Source: Gordonia hankookensis
Lineage (GTDB): Bacteria; Actinomycetota; Actinomycetes; Mycobacteriales; Mycobacteriaceae
Reading direction: 5' to 3'
NCBI RefSeq assembly: GCF_014673215.1
Contig: NZ_JACWMS010000001.1
Location: 310,001 to 374,000, forward strand
DNA: 64,000 nt
Shown here: positions 28,515-37,360 of the stretch, piece by piece
How the letters are laid out: the number at the start of each line of letters is the position of its first letter
How positions within the stretch are numbered: position 1 is the stretch's first letter
Notes under the pieces: model-generated
Databases searched by the model: none
Told to the model about the DNA's origin: nothing
What the model saw: only the letters and a program-made list of their open reading frames with translations
Made by a program: the position numbers and the translations under genes

Positions 28515-29362
28515 CGATCCTGCTCCTCTCGCATGGACTGACGGCGGCCGACGATCCGCAGGATGAGCAGGGCGACAAAGGCGATCACCAGGAGCATCAC
28601 CGACACGGCCGCGGCGTTGACCGGCTCGTCGACCTCGATCTGTTGCTGGATGTACTGCGACGCCACCTGGGTGTCGCCGGGGATGTTGCCGCCGATCAGG
28701 ACCACCGACCCGAACTCACCGATCGCACGGGTGAAGGCGAGGCCTGCGCCGGTCAGGATGGCGGGCAACAGCGCGGGCATGATGATCTTGGTCCAGATGA
28801 TCCAGTTGCCCGCGCCCAGCACGGCCGCGGCTTCCTCGACGTCGGTGTCGAGCTCGATGAGGACCGGCTGCACCTGCCGCACCACGAACGGCAGGGTCAC
28901 GAATGTCAGCGCGATCACCAGTGCCGGCTTCGTCGCATTGAGCTGGATGTCGATCGGACTGTTCGGACCGTACAGAGAGAGCAGCACCAGGCTGGCCACG
29001 ATCGTCGGCAACGCAAAGGGCAGATCGATGATTGCATTGACGAATCCCTTGCCCGGGAAGTCATCTCGTACCAGCACCCAGGCGATCAACGTGCCGAACA
29101 CGACATTGATGAGCGCCACGACCACGGAGACCAGGACCGTGATCCACAACGCGTCGAGCGCGTTCGGATCGGTGACCGCATCCCAGAAGCCGCCCCAACC
29201 GTCGGTGAAGGCCTGCACCGTGATCGCCGCGAGCGGGAGCAGGACGATCACGCTGAGCCACAGCCACGCGACACCGACCCCGAACGGCGACACCCCGCTG
29301 AACGTCCGGTTTCGCCCGAGGAACCCTCCCGGCGGGGTGGAGTCCACCGTCTGCGTACTCAT
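28511..29362 (-). CDS. cysT: Sulfate ABC transporter permease CysT
   Basis: The partner permease of CysW, 283 residues with six membrane segments and the coupling loop AAAVLGAGNWIIWTKIIMPAL. ATG at 29362 overlaps the sbp stop by ATGA. It forms the heterodimeric channel for sulfate/thiosulfate with CysW. Confidence 0.94.
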   Translation of the reverse strand: MSTQTVDSTPPGGFLGRNRTFSGVSPFGVGVAWLWLSVIVLLPLAAITVQAFTDGWGGFWDAVTDPNALDALWITVLVSVVVALINVVFGTLIAWVLVRDDFPGKGFVNAIIDLPFALPTIVASLVLLSLYGPNSPIDIQLNATKPALVIALTFVTLPFVVRQVQPVLIELDTDVEEAAAVLGAGNWIIWTKIIMPALLPAILTGAGLAFTRAIGEFGSVVLIGGNIPGDTQVASQYIQQQIEVDEPVNAAAVSVMLLVIAFVALLILRIVGRRQSMREEQDR

Positions 29363-30477
29363 TGCCGGCCTCCCGCGTTGTAGATCTCGGTGATGGCGCC
29401 CTTCGAGCCGAACAGGGCCGAGTCCACGGCCTTCCATCCGGTCAGGTCCTTGCCGTCGTTCTCCGCCGCCGTGCCCTCACCGAGCACCGCTCCGAGCTCC
29501 TTGATCGTCCAGAGCTTCGCGATGTCGCCGGGGAACAGGTCGTGGGTCCGCGCGATCACGTCCGGCAGCACCGGACGGAACCCCTCCTGCGCCCACAGTT
29601 GTTGGGCCGCGGGAGTGAAGAGGTAGTCGACAAACGACTTCGCGCCGTCCTTGTCTGTGGAGGTGTTGACGACGGCGACCGGGTTCTCGATCTTGAAGGT
29701 CTGGGATGGGAGGAGGTAGTCGACCTGTTCGTCGGCAGGCACCGACGCGTTGGCGCGGTTGAGCATGATCGCCTCGTTCTCGTAGCTGATCAGGACATCA
29801 CCCTGCCCTTGCTCGAACGCGGTTGTCGCCTCGCGACCCGACTTGGGCACCACCTTGATGTGATCCCGGACGAGTTCGCTGACGTAGTCGAGACCCGCCT
29901 GAGAATTGCGGCCACCATCGCTCTTCGCGGCGTACGGGGCGAGGAGGTTCCACTTCGCCGATCCCGAACTGCCCGGATTGGGCGTGACGACCTGCACTCC
30001 CGGCCTGAGGAGGTCGTCCCAATCCCGGATGTTCTTCGGGTTGCCCTTGCGCACCACGAGTGCCACCACGGAGCCGAACGGAGTGCTGTTGTTGGGTGCC
30101 TGCTTCTTCCAGTCCTCATCCACGACGCCCTCTTTCACCAGACGCGTGATGTCGGGCTCCACCGAGAAGTTGACCACGTCCGCCGGGACCCGCCGGGCAA
30201 CCTTGCGCGACTGGTCACCCGAGGCGCCATAGGACTGGGAGAAACCGATGTCGTGGCCTTGCTCGGTGTCGCGGAACGCGGGGATGATGGCGTCGAAACC
30301 CGGCTTCGGCACGGCGTACGCGACGAGGTTCAGGTGCCGGCTGCCACTCGAGATGTCGGCCCCTCCGGGTTCGTCGGTCGAACCGGCTCCACACGCCGTC
30401 ACACTGGTGATGGCCATGAGTGCGACCGCCGCCACCACAGCGGTTCGCCACCTTCGCACAACCATGGTTCTCGCCAC
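29359..30477 (-). CDS. sbp: Sulfate-binding lipoprotein of the ABC transporter
   Basis: The extracytoplasmic receptor (SubI in mycobacteria) that delivers sulfate to CysTW. Of 372 residues, 1-28 form a lipoprotein signal with the lipobox VTAC and Cys29 as the lipidated residue. The mature region follows the Sbp/CysP fold (LNLVAYAVPKPGFD, NPGSSGSAKWNLL, SYENEA). The start is GTG at 30477 with a GGAGG-like site. It is first gene of the transporter operon. No leader peptide like that of the sirA operon is found upstream. Confidence 0.95.
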   Translation of the reverse strand: MARTMVVRRWRTAVVAAVALMAITSVTACGAGSTDEPGGADISSGSRHLNLVAYAVPKPGFDAIIPAFRDTEQGHDIGFSQSYGASGDQSRKVARRVPADVVNFSVEPDITRLVKEGVVDEDWKKQAPNNSTPFGSVVALVVRKGNPKNIRDWDDLLRPGVQVVTPNPGSSGSAKWNLLAPYAAKSDGGRNSQAGLDYVSELVRDHIKVVPKSGREATTAFEQGQGDVLISYENEAIMLNRANASVPADEQVDYLLPSQTFKIENPVAVVNTSTDKDGAKSFVDYLFTPAAQQLWAQEGFRPVLPDVIARTHDLFPGDIAKLWTIKELGAVLGEGTAAENDGKDLTGWKAVDSALFGSKGAITEIYNAGGRQ

Positions 30478-30628
30478 GCAATCCTCCCGGACTCACACGC
30501 CTGGACCGGGATGATCGAGCGCCTGCCCGTCCGCCCCCGGCACAACCTCGGACGCGTAAACGCTAGCAATGCCGTTTCGGTGTCCTGCGCATGTCAGATG
30601 CATGATTTGGGGTGCGCAGTCCGCTGTG

Positions 30629-30706
30629 CTAGCGGGTGAGCACCCACGCGAGGACCACCAGCACGATGAGGGCGATCAGGGCGAGGGTCACACGGGAACG
30701 GATCAT
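30629..30706 (-). CDS. Putative 25-residue single-span membrane peptide
   Basis: A tiny reading frame starting 3 bp after the stop of the 66-residue membrane protein. After MIRSRVT it is almost entirely hydrophobic (LALIALIVLVVLAWVL) and ends TR, so it would be a single transmembrane helix with positively charged ends. Gene spacing supports translational coupling. There is no family assignment and coding status is unproven. Confidence 0.45.
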   Translation of the reverse strand: MIRSRVTLALIALIVLVVLAWVLTR

Positions 30707-30709
30707 GGC

Positions 30710-30910
30710 CTAGAGCCCCTTCCCGTCGTCATCGGCGAAGCGCCTGCGGTCGAGGACGTCGGAGACCGTATCGACCAGCAGATTGAGGACGGCGGCGATC
30801 AGGACCGCCAACGGGATGACGACGACCAGGGTCACCAGGAGCTGCGGCACGAAGGACAGTCCGGTCAGCCACTCCTCGACGCTGTCCCACCAGGCACTCA
30901 CCGATGTCAT
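30710..30910 (-). CDS. Small conserved membrane protein (Rv2401A-like)
   Basis: A 66-residue protein with one long hydrophobic stretch (about 20-48, FVPQLLVTLVVVIPLAVLIA) and charged ends. Size and place between the sulfate-binding protein and the trehalase match M. tuberculosis Rv2401A, a possible membrane protein of unknown function. ATG at 30910 has GAGGTG about 5 nt upstream. It is divergent from the trehalase gene. Confidence 0.7.
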   Translation of the reverse strand: MTSVSAWWDSVEEWLTGLSFVPQLLVTLVVVIPLAVLIAAVLNLLVDTVSDVLDRRRFADDDGKGL

Positions 30911-31040
30911 CGTTCACCTCTTCCCGCAGTTCGCCCGAATCGGACACCGATCGAGAGTTTCGCTCAGTCTGAATAAAACGCCCGACAGTCGGGTCGCCGG
31001 TCGAGTGGCGACAACAGGGGCCGATGGCAATGATATAGCC

Positions 31041-33050
31041 ATGACCGTCCCGGAAGACGCCGCCGTCACCGCACTGCCGACCGCGACCGCGTCGAACCGG
31101 CCGGATTCGACCGTCACCGAGCCCGAGGCCAAGGCGTTCTCGCCGGCCACGGCGGCGCACAATGCCTTCCCGCCCATCGGTGACTACGCCTTTCTCTCCG
31201 ACACCGAGACCAACTGCCTGATCGCCCGGAACGGGTCGATCGAGTGGATGTGCGTGCCGCGGCCGGACTCACCGAGCGTGTTCGGCGCCATCCTCGATCG
31301 CAGCGCCGGTCATTTCCGGCTGGCGCCGTACGGCGTGAACGTCCCTGTCGACCGCCGCTACCTCCCCGGCAGCCTGATGGTGGAGACCACCTGGCAGACC
31401 GAGACGGGGTGGATCGTGGTGCGCGATGCACTCGTGATGGGTCCGTGGCACGACAACGAGCGTCGCTCGACCACCCACCGCCGCACCCCCACCGACTGGG
31501 ATGCCGAGCACATCCTGTTGCGCACGGTGCGCTGTGTGTCGGGGACCGTCGAACTGTCGATGAGTTGCGAGCCGGCATTCGACTATCACCGCGGCAACAC
31601 CGTGTGGGAGTACACGGGACCCGCCTACGGCGAGGCGATCGCGACAGGCACCAACACCACCTCCCCGAGTCCCACCCTGAAGCTCACGACCGACCTGAGG
31701 CTGGGACTCGAGGGCCGGGAGGCGCGCGCACGTACGAGGCTCGTCGAGGGCGACGACCGCTTCGTCGCCCTGTCGTGGTCGCGCCAGCCTGCCCCGCAGA
31801 ACTTCGAGGAGGCGGCCCAGAAGATGTGGTCGACCTCGGAATGCTGGCGCCAGTGGATCAACGCCGGGACCTTCCCCGACCACCCGTGGCGTACCCATCT
31901 GCAACGCTCGGCCCTCACGTTGAAGGGTCTCACCTACTCCCCGACCGGCGCCCTGCTCGCGGCCGCCACCACATCGCTCCCGGAAACCCCTGGCGGCGAA
32001 CGCAACTGGGACTATCGCTACGCGTGGGTGCGCGACTCGACGTTCGCCCTGTGGGGTCTGTACACACTCGGCCTCGACCGTGAGGCCGACGACTTCTTCT
32101 CGTTCATCGCCGACGTGTCCGGCGTGACCAACTCCGAACATCACCCGCTGCAGGTGATGTACGGGGTCGGCGGCGAACGCACCCTCGAGGAAGCAGAACT
32201 CCACCACCTGTCCGGGTACGACGGCGCGCGACCGGTCCGCATCGGCAACGGCGCGTACAACCAAGCGCAACACGATATCTGGGGAACAATGCTCGACTCG
32301 GTGTATCTCAACACCAAGTCCAACGAGGCGGTGCCCGAGACATTGTGGCCGGTGCTGAAGGCCCAGGTCGAGGAAGCGGTGAAGAACTGGCGCAAACCGG
32401 ACCGGGGGATCTGGGAAGTGCGTGGTGAGCCCAAGCACTTCACCTCGTCGAAGGTCATGTGCTGGGTGGCACTCGACCGTGGTTCGCGGCTGGCCGCACT
32501 GCACGGCGAGAAGTCCTACGCCAGGCAATGGGCCGAGATCGCCGACGAGATCCGCGACGACATCCTCGCCCACGGAGTCAACGCCCGCGGCGTCTTCACC
32601 CAGCGCTATGGCGACGACGCACTCGACGCCTCCCTGCTCCTCGTACCGCTGCTGCGCTTCCTGCCCTCCGACGACCACCGGGTCCGCAACACCGTGCTGG
32701 CCATCGCCGACGAACTGACCGAGAACGGACTGGTCCTGAGATACCGCGTCGAGGAGACCGACGACGGTCTGTCCGGCGAAGAGGGCACCTTCACCATCTG
32801 TTCGTTCTGGTTGGTGTCGGCACTCGTGGAGATCGGCGAACTGCCACGAGCAAAGGCGCTCTGCGAACGCCTGCTCTCCTACTCCAGCCCGTTGAAGCTC
32901 TACGCCGAGGAGATCGACGCGAAGACCGGGCAGCACCTCGGCAACTTCCCGCAGGCATTCACCCACCTCGCGCTCATCAACGCGGTCATGCATGTGATCC
33001 GGGCCGAGGAGGCCGCGAGTCACGGGACCTTCCAGCCTGCACACCACTGA
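31041..33050 (+). CDS. Trehalase, glycoside hydrolase family 15
   Basis: Hydrolyses trehalose to two glucoses in the cytosol; the mycobacterial enzyme Rv2402 is the likely orthologue. It has 669 residues: an N-terminal beta-sandwich (about 35-250, beginning IGDYAFLSDTETNCLI) and an (alpha/alpha)6 barrel with PGGERNWDYRYAWVRD, the likely acid/base Glu in GIWEVRGEP and the second Glu in GEEGTFTICSFW. ATG at 31041 is chosen because family similarity begins soon after. No ribosome site is seen, so a leaderless transcript is possible. Confidence 0.92.
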   Translation: MTVPEDAAVTALPTATASNRPDSTVTEPEAKAFSPATAAHNAFPPIGDYAFLSDTETNCLIARNGSIEWMCVPRPDSPSVFGAILDRSAGHFRLAPYGVNVPVDRRYLPGSLMVETTWQTETGWIVVRDALVMGPWHDNERRSTTHRRTPTDWDAEHILLRTVRCVSGTVELSMSCEPAFDYHRGNTVWEYTGPAYGEAIATGTNTTSPSPTLKLTTDLRLGLEGREARARTRLVEGDDRFVALSWSRQPAPQNFEEAAQKMWSTSECWRQWINAGTFPDHPWRTHLQRSALTLKGLTYSPTGALLAAATTSLPETPGGERNWDYRYAWVRDSTFALWGLYTLGLDREADDFFSFIADVSGVTNSEHHPLQVMYGVGGERTLEEAELHHLSGYDGARPVRIGNGAYNQAQHDIWGTMLDSVYLNTKSNEAVPETLWPVLKAQVEEAVKNWRKPDRGIWEVRGEPKHFTSSKVMCWVALDRGSRLAALHGEKSYARQWAEIADEIRDDILAHGVNARGVFTQRYGDDALDASLLLVPLLRFLPSDDHRVRNTVLAIADELTENGLVLRYRVEETDDGLSGEEGTFTICSFWLVSALVEIGELPRAKALCERLLSYSSPLKLYAEEIDAKTGQHLGNFPQAFTHLALINAVMHVIRAEEAASHGTFQPAHH

Positions 33051-33088
33051 CTGCGACGGCAGCGCAATCGAATCCGAGCGTCAGCAGA

Positions 33089-34378
33089 TCACGCCGGGAC
33101 CTCACCCGCGAGATGGTCGAATGCCACCTGGACGTGAATGCGCAGACTGTCGACCAGGCAGTCGTCGTCGGCGTAGAAGGCCGGACTGTGATTCATCGCC
33201 ATGCCTCGCCCGCCCTCGACCGGCGCGAGCGATGTGCCCGCGAACTGCGTGTCCTGGGTGCCGAAGTTGAGGTACGCACCACCGAAGGCCCGCGTGAACT
33301 CCGACATGTCGTCATAACCGAGCATCCCGGGCATCTCCACCAGACGGTCGGGACCGATGACCCGTTTCACCGTCGGCAGGATCGCGTCGATCCACTCTTC
33401 GGTGTTGGCCAACGGCGGCACGTACTGCAGATAGTCGACCGTGGCACTCGCTCCGTAGGCCGCGGCGTGATGCTCGGCCATTCGGCGGAGGTTGTCCTGC
33501 ACGGTGCCCATGGAGGTCTCGTCGAGGCAGCGGATGGTGCCCCACAGCGTGACCCGCTCACCGATGATGTTGAACCGGCCGACGTCCTCGACATGCCCGA
33601 TCGACACCGTCACCGCGTCGGTGGCCGGTACCTGTCGGTACAGCTGCCCGGCACCGGAGATGATGTCGGCGACCGCCGGCATCGGATCGATGCCGTACCA
33701 GGGCATCGAACCATGTACCTGCTTGCCCACCACCTCGATCTTCACCAGGCACGACGCCGCGTACTGGTTGCCGATGCCATAGCCGACAACGCCTTTGGGC
33801 AACGGCGCGACATGCATACCGAACATCATCGTCGGGCGCAGGTCGGCGAACGCGCCGGCGTCGATCATGGCCTTGGCACCGCCGGCCTCGTCGATCGGCG
33901 GCCCTTCTTCGGCGGGCTGGAACACGAACATCACCGTCCCGGGCAGGTCGTCGCGAACCGACGCGAGCACGTCCGCCGCACCCAGCACTGTCGACGTGTG
34001 GCAGTCGTGGCCGCATGCGTGGGCCACCGGGAACGGACCGCCCGGATAGTCGGAGTCGACGACCGTGGACGCGAACTCGACACCTGAGGCCTCCGCGACC
34101 GGTAGCGCATCCATGTCGGCACGCAGACCCGCGACTCGATCTCCCGCGCGACCGCCGCGCAGGACACCGACCACGCCGTGCCCGGCGATGCCGGTGTGAA
34201 CCTCGTCGAGGCCTGCCCGTCGCAGCCGCTCCGCCACCAGCGCCGAGGTGTTGACCTCACGGTTCGACAGCTCGGGATGGGAATGGAGGTGGTGACGCGT
34301 CTGGATCAGTTCGCCCAGTGCGTCTCGCGCCCTCTCGTCCAGCAGTTTCCTCGTGGCGGCAACGTCATCGGCATCCAT
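33089..34378 (-). CDS. M20-family amidohydrolase
   Basis: A zinc-dependent hydrolase of 429 residues in the IAA-amino-acid hydrolase/hippuricase (M20D) branch. Visible motifs are RHHLHSHPELS near 28-38, RADMDALPV, the metal-binding HACGHDCHTS and FVFQPAEEG, with the dimerisation lid between. It would remove acyl or amide groups from N-acyl amino acids or related metabolites. Substrate unknown. It converges on the trehalase gene; the next leftward gene is 42 bp upstream (cation efflux). Confidence 0.88.
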   Translation of the reverse strand: MDADDVAATRKLLDERARDALGELIQTRHHLHSHPELSNREVNTSALVAERLRRAGLDEVHTGIAGHGVVGVLRGGRAGDRVAGLRADMDALPVAEASGVEFASTVVDSDYPGGPFPVAHACGHDCHTSTVLGAADVLASVRDDLPGTVMFVFQPAEEGPPIDEAGGAKAMIDAGAFADLRPTMMFGMHVAPLPKGVVGYGIGNQYAASCLVKIEVVGKQVHGSMPWYGIDPMPAVADIISGAGQLYRQVPATDAVTVSIGHVEDVGRFNIIGERVTLWGTIRCLDETSMGTVQDNLRRMAEHHAAAYGASATVDYLQYVPPLANTEEWIDAILPTVKRVIGPDRLVEMPGMLGYDDMSEFTRAFGGAYLNFGTQDTQFAGTSLAPVEGGRGMAMNHSPAFYADDDCLVDSLRIHVQVAFDHLAGEVPA

Positions 34379-34420
34379 CGGACCATTGTCGCCGATCTGC
34401 CCTGTCAGGTCAGCGGTATC

Positions 34421-35320
34421 TCAGTCCAGCCGCCACGGCTCGTACGCACGCGGATCGCCGATGGGTTCCACATGAGTGACCACGCTGAGGTGGTCGAGCA
34501 TCGCCCGCAACTCGTCCTCGACCTCCTCGACCACGTCGTGTGCATGGTCCACCGACCAGTCGCCGGGCACGAGCATGTGCATCTGCAGGAAGCGTTCGTG
34601 GCCCGATTCACGCGTCCGGATGTCATGGAATTCGATCCCGCCGGCACGGTGCCGGTCGAGCACGGCGTCGATCGCTGCCCGATCACCTGCGGGCATCGCC
34701 GAATCCATCAGGCCCGCGCCCGACCGCAGCACCAGTCGCCCACCGACCACCAGGATGTTGATCGCCACCGCGATGGCGACGAGTGAGTCCAGCGCCAGCC
34801 AGCCGGTCACGGCCACCAGGGCGACCCCGACGACCACTCCTGCCGTGGTCCACACGTCGGTCAGAAGGTGCTTGCCGTCGGCCTCCAGGGTCAGCGATCG
34901 ATACCGCCGCCCGAGCCGGAGCAAGACCACCCCGACCGCGCCGTTCACCATCGTGGCCACCACCGAGATCAGTAAACCCAGTCCGACGGAGTCGAGTTCA
35001 CGCGGATGCAGGAGGCGCTCGGCCGCCGCCACGATGATCACCACCGCAGCGACGACGATCATGACACCCTCGAAGACCGCCGAGAAATACTCGACCTTGG
35101 TGTGTCCGAAATTGTGTCCCGCGTCGGGTGGGCGGGCGGCGACGCGGAGCGCTACGAATGCACCGATCGCCGCCACCACGTTCACCACCGACTCGGCCGC
35201 GTCGGAGAGCAGACCGACCGACCCGGAGACCTGCCACGCGACGATCTTCAACGCGATCACGACAATCGACGCCGCGACGCTCAGGGCAGCGTAGCGGGAC
35301 AGATCCTGCCGCGTGGTCAC
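34421..35320 (-). CDS. Cation diffusion facilitator family transporter
   Basis: A divalent-metal/proton antiporter of 299 residues with five to six membrane segments (1-205) and a cytosolic ferredoxin-like domain (210-299). Metal-site motifs are SDAAES in the second membrane helix and HLLTD in the fifth (DGKHLLTDVWTT), the HxxxD pattern usual for Zn2+ or related ions. The GTG start overlaps the M3 peptidase stop by GTGA. Confidence 0.92.
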   Translation of the reverse strand: MTTRQDLSRYAALSVAASIVVIALKIVAWQVSGSVGLLSDAAESVVNVVAAIGAFVALRVAARPPDAGHNFGHTKVEYFSAVFEGVMIVVAAVVIIVAAAERLLHPRELDSVGLGLLISVVATMVNGAVGVVLLRLGRRYRSLTLEADGKHLLTDVWTTAGVVVGVALVAVTGWLALDSLVAIAVAINILVVGGRLVLRSGAGLMDSAMPAGDRAAIDAVLDRHRAGGIEFHDIRTRESGHERFLQMHMLVPGDWSVDHAHDVVEEVEDELRAMLDHLSVVTHVEPIGDPRAYEPWRLD

Positions 35321-37356
35321 TCGCCTGCCAGGCCCCGACGCACCAGCAACGGGCCGATCTCGGGTCGGCGGCCGATCAGTTTCTCATGTGCGACAAGTGG
35401 ATCGACGCTGTCGCCCCGGGAGAGTGTCGCCTCGGCGAACTTCTGCCCGTTGGCGCGTTGCAGACCGCCTTCGGCCAGAAACCACTGTTCGGTCTCGGCG
35501 TCGAGAACCTCCGACCAGATGTAGGAGTAATAGCCGGCCGAGTACCCGCCGCCGAAGATGTGGTTGAAGTAGGCGCTGCGATATCGCGGTGGGATGAGAT
35601 CGCCGACGAAGCCCGCCGACCGTAGCGCCGTGCGTTCGAATGCCTCGACGTCGTCGACGGTGTCGTCGGCGGCGATCCGGTGCCAAGCAAGGTCGAGGAC
35701 CGCGGCGGCAAGGTATTCGATGGTGGCGTGCGCGGTCTCGGTGTTCGCCGACTCGCGCGCCGCCTCGGCCAGCGCCACCGGGATCGGTTCGCCGGTTGCG
35801 TGATGACGTGCGTAGTGCGACAACACGTCCGGGTGAAGCGCCCACATCTCGTTGACCTGCGACGGAAACTCGACGAAGTCACGCGGCACCGACGTCCCCG
35901 ACTGCGACGGATAATCCACCGCCGACAACAGTCCGTGCAGGGCGTGACCGAATTCGTGGAACAGCGTGGTCAGCTGATCCATCGTGAGCAGGCACGGCTT
36001 GCCGTCGTCCGGCTTGGTCAGATTGAGGACGTTCACGACGACCGGCTGGGTGGAGAGCACCGTCGACTGGTCGACGATGTTGTTCATCCACGCCCCGCCC
36101 CGCTTCGACGGCCGCGCGAAATAGTCGCCGAGGAACAGACCGATGCTTCGACCGCCATCGCTGAAGACCTCCCAGATCCGGACATCCGGGTGGTAGCCGG
36201 CCAGGTCACCCCGCTCGGTGAATCGCAGTCCGTACAGCTTGCCCGCGGCGTGGAACACGCCCCGCTCCAAGACCGTGTCGAGCTCGCAGTAGTTCTCGAA
36301 GTCGTCCAGCGGTACGGCCGAGTTCGATCGTCGATCCCGCTCCAGCCAGAACGTGAGATCGGCAGGTCCGATGTCGTGGTCGGCCAGCTGTGTCAGCCTC
36401 GTCAGCTCCCGGCCACCGGCCCGCATCGCGGACTCGGTCAGCTCACCGAGCAACGCGGTGACCGATCCCGGGTCGGGCGCGGTCTCCTCTGCGATCACGT
36501 ATTCGGCGTGATCGGTGTACCCGAGCAGCCGAGCACGCCGGGCACGCAGACCGACGATCTCCAGGACCAGTTCGCGGGTGTCATGGTCGTTGCCGCGAGA
36601 GCACCGGTTGACCGACGCATCGAAGACCCGTTGCCGCACTGCGGGATCGGTCAACGAGGTGAGCACTGATTGACTCGTCGGCAGTTCCAGCGTGATCAGG
36701 TATCCGGAGTCGTGCCCCGCGTCTGCGGCGGCACGGCGCGCCGCACGGATCTCCCCGTCCGACAACCCGTCGAGATCTGCTTCGTCGTCGACCACCACCG
36801 CCGAGGCGTTGGTGTCGTCGAGAATCCGCTGCGAGAACGTCGTGGTCAGAAAGGCCAGTCGCGACGAGATGTGCCGCATCTGCTCCTGATCGTCGCTTCG
36901 CAGGCCCGCACCGGCGCGGACGGATTCGCGGTATCGCTTGGCCAACAGTCGTTCCTGCGCCTCCGTCAGTCCCAGGTCGGGCAGGCGCGCGTGGAGATCG
37001 GCGATCCGCGAGAACAGTCGGCCGTCCATCGCGATGGTGTTGGCGTGGTCGGTGAGCAGTGTCGAGAGCTTCTGGGAGATCTCGTTGCGCACCGGATTCG
37101 TGTCCGGCCCGACCAGATTGAAGAACACTCCACTCGCTCGCGCCAGGTCGCGACCGGAGAGTTCGAGCGCCTCGACCGTGTTGTGGAAGGTGGCCGGGCG
37201 CGGGTCGGTCGCGATCGCCTCGACCTCGGCGATCTGGGTCGCCATCGCGTCGGTGAAGGCGGGCAGGAAATCATCGTCGCTGATCGACGCGAAGTCCGGC
37301 AGTCCATGCGGCAGTGCGCTCTCGGCCAGAACCGGGTTGACCTCACGACGACTCAT
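35317..37356 (-). CDS. M3-family metallopeptidase (Dcp/oligopeptidase A-like)
   Basis: A cytosolic zinc oligopeptidase of 679 residues that degrades short peptides. The zinc motif HEFGH is at His467-Glu468-Phe-Gly-His471, with the downstream third-ligand block DFVEFPSQVNEMW. Length fits peptidyl-dipeptidase Dcp. ATG at 37356 lies 4 bp after the lepA stop, so it is co-transcribed with lepA. An N-terminally longer frame would run into lepA and is rejected. Confidence 0.93.
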   Translation of the reverse strand: MSRREVNPVLAESALPHGLPDFASISDDDFLPAFTDAMATQIAEVEAIATDPRPATFHNTVEALELSGRDLARASGVFFNLVGPDTNPVRNEISQKLSTLLTDHANTIAMDGRLFSRIADLHARLPDLGLTEAQERLLAKRYRESVRAGAGLRSDDQEQMRHISSRLAFLTTTFSQRILDDTNASAVVVDDEADLDGLSDGEIRAARRAAADAGHDSGYLITLELPTSQSVLTSLTDPAVRQRVFDASVNRCSRGNDHDTRELVLEIVGLRARRARLLGYTDHAEYVIAEETAPDPGSVTALLGELTESAMRAGGRELTRLTQLADHDIGPADLTFWLERDRRSNSAVPLDDFENYCELDTVLERGVFHAAGKLYGLRFTERGDLAGYHPDVRIWEVFSDGGRSIGLFLGDYFARPSKRGGAWMNNIVDQSTVLSTQPVVVNVLNLTKPDDGKPCLLTMDQLTTLFHEFGHALHGLLSAVDYPSQSGTSVPRDFVEFPSQVNEMWALHPDVLSHYARHHATGEPIPVALAEAARESANTETAHATIEYLAAAVLDLAWHRIAADDTVDDVEAFERTALRSAGFVGDLIPPRYRSAYFNHIFGGGYSAGYYSYIWSEVLDAETEQWFLAEGGLQRANGQKFAEATLSRGDSVDPLVAHEKLIGRRPEIGPLLVRRGLAGE

Positions 37357-37360
37357 CAGC

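Noticed and set aside
30478..30628. A cysteine leader peptide ahead of the sulfate-binding protein gene
   Set aside because: The only short frame (about 36 codons, one early Cys) lacks the R-H-I-D-L-x-R motif and any late Cys cluster.
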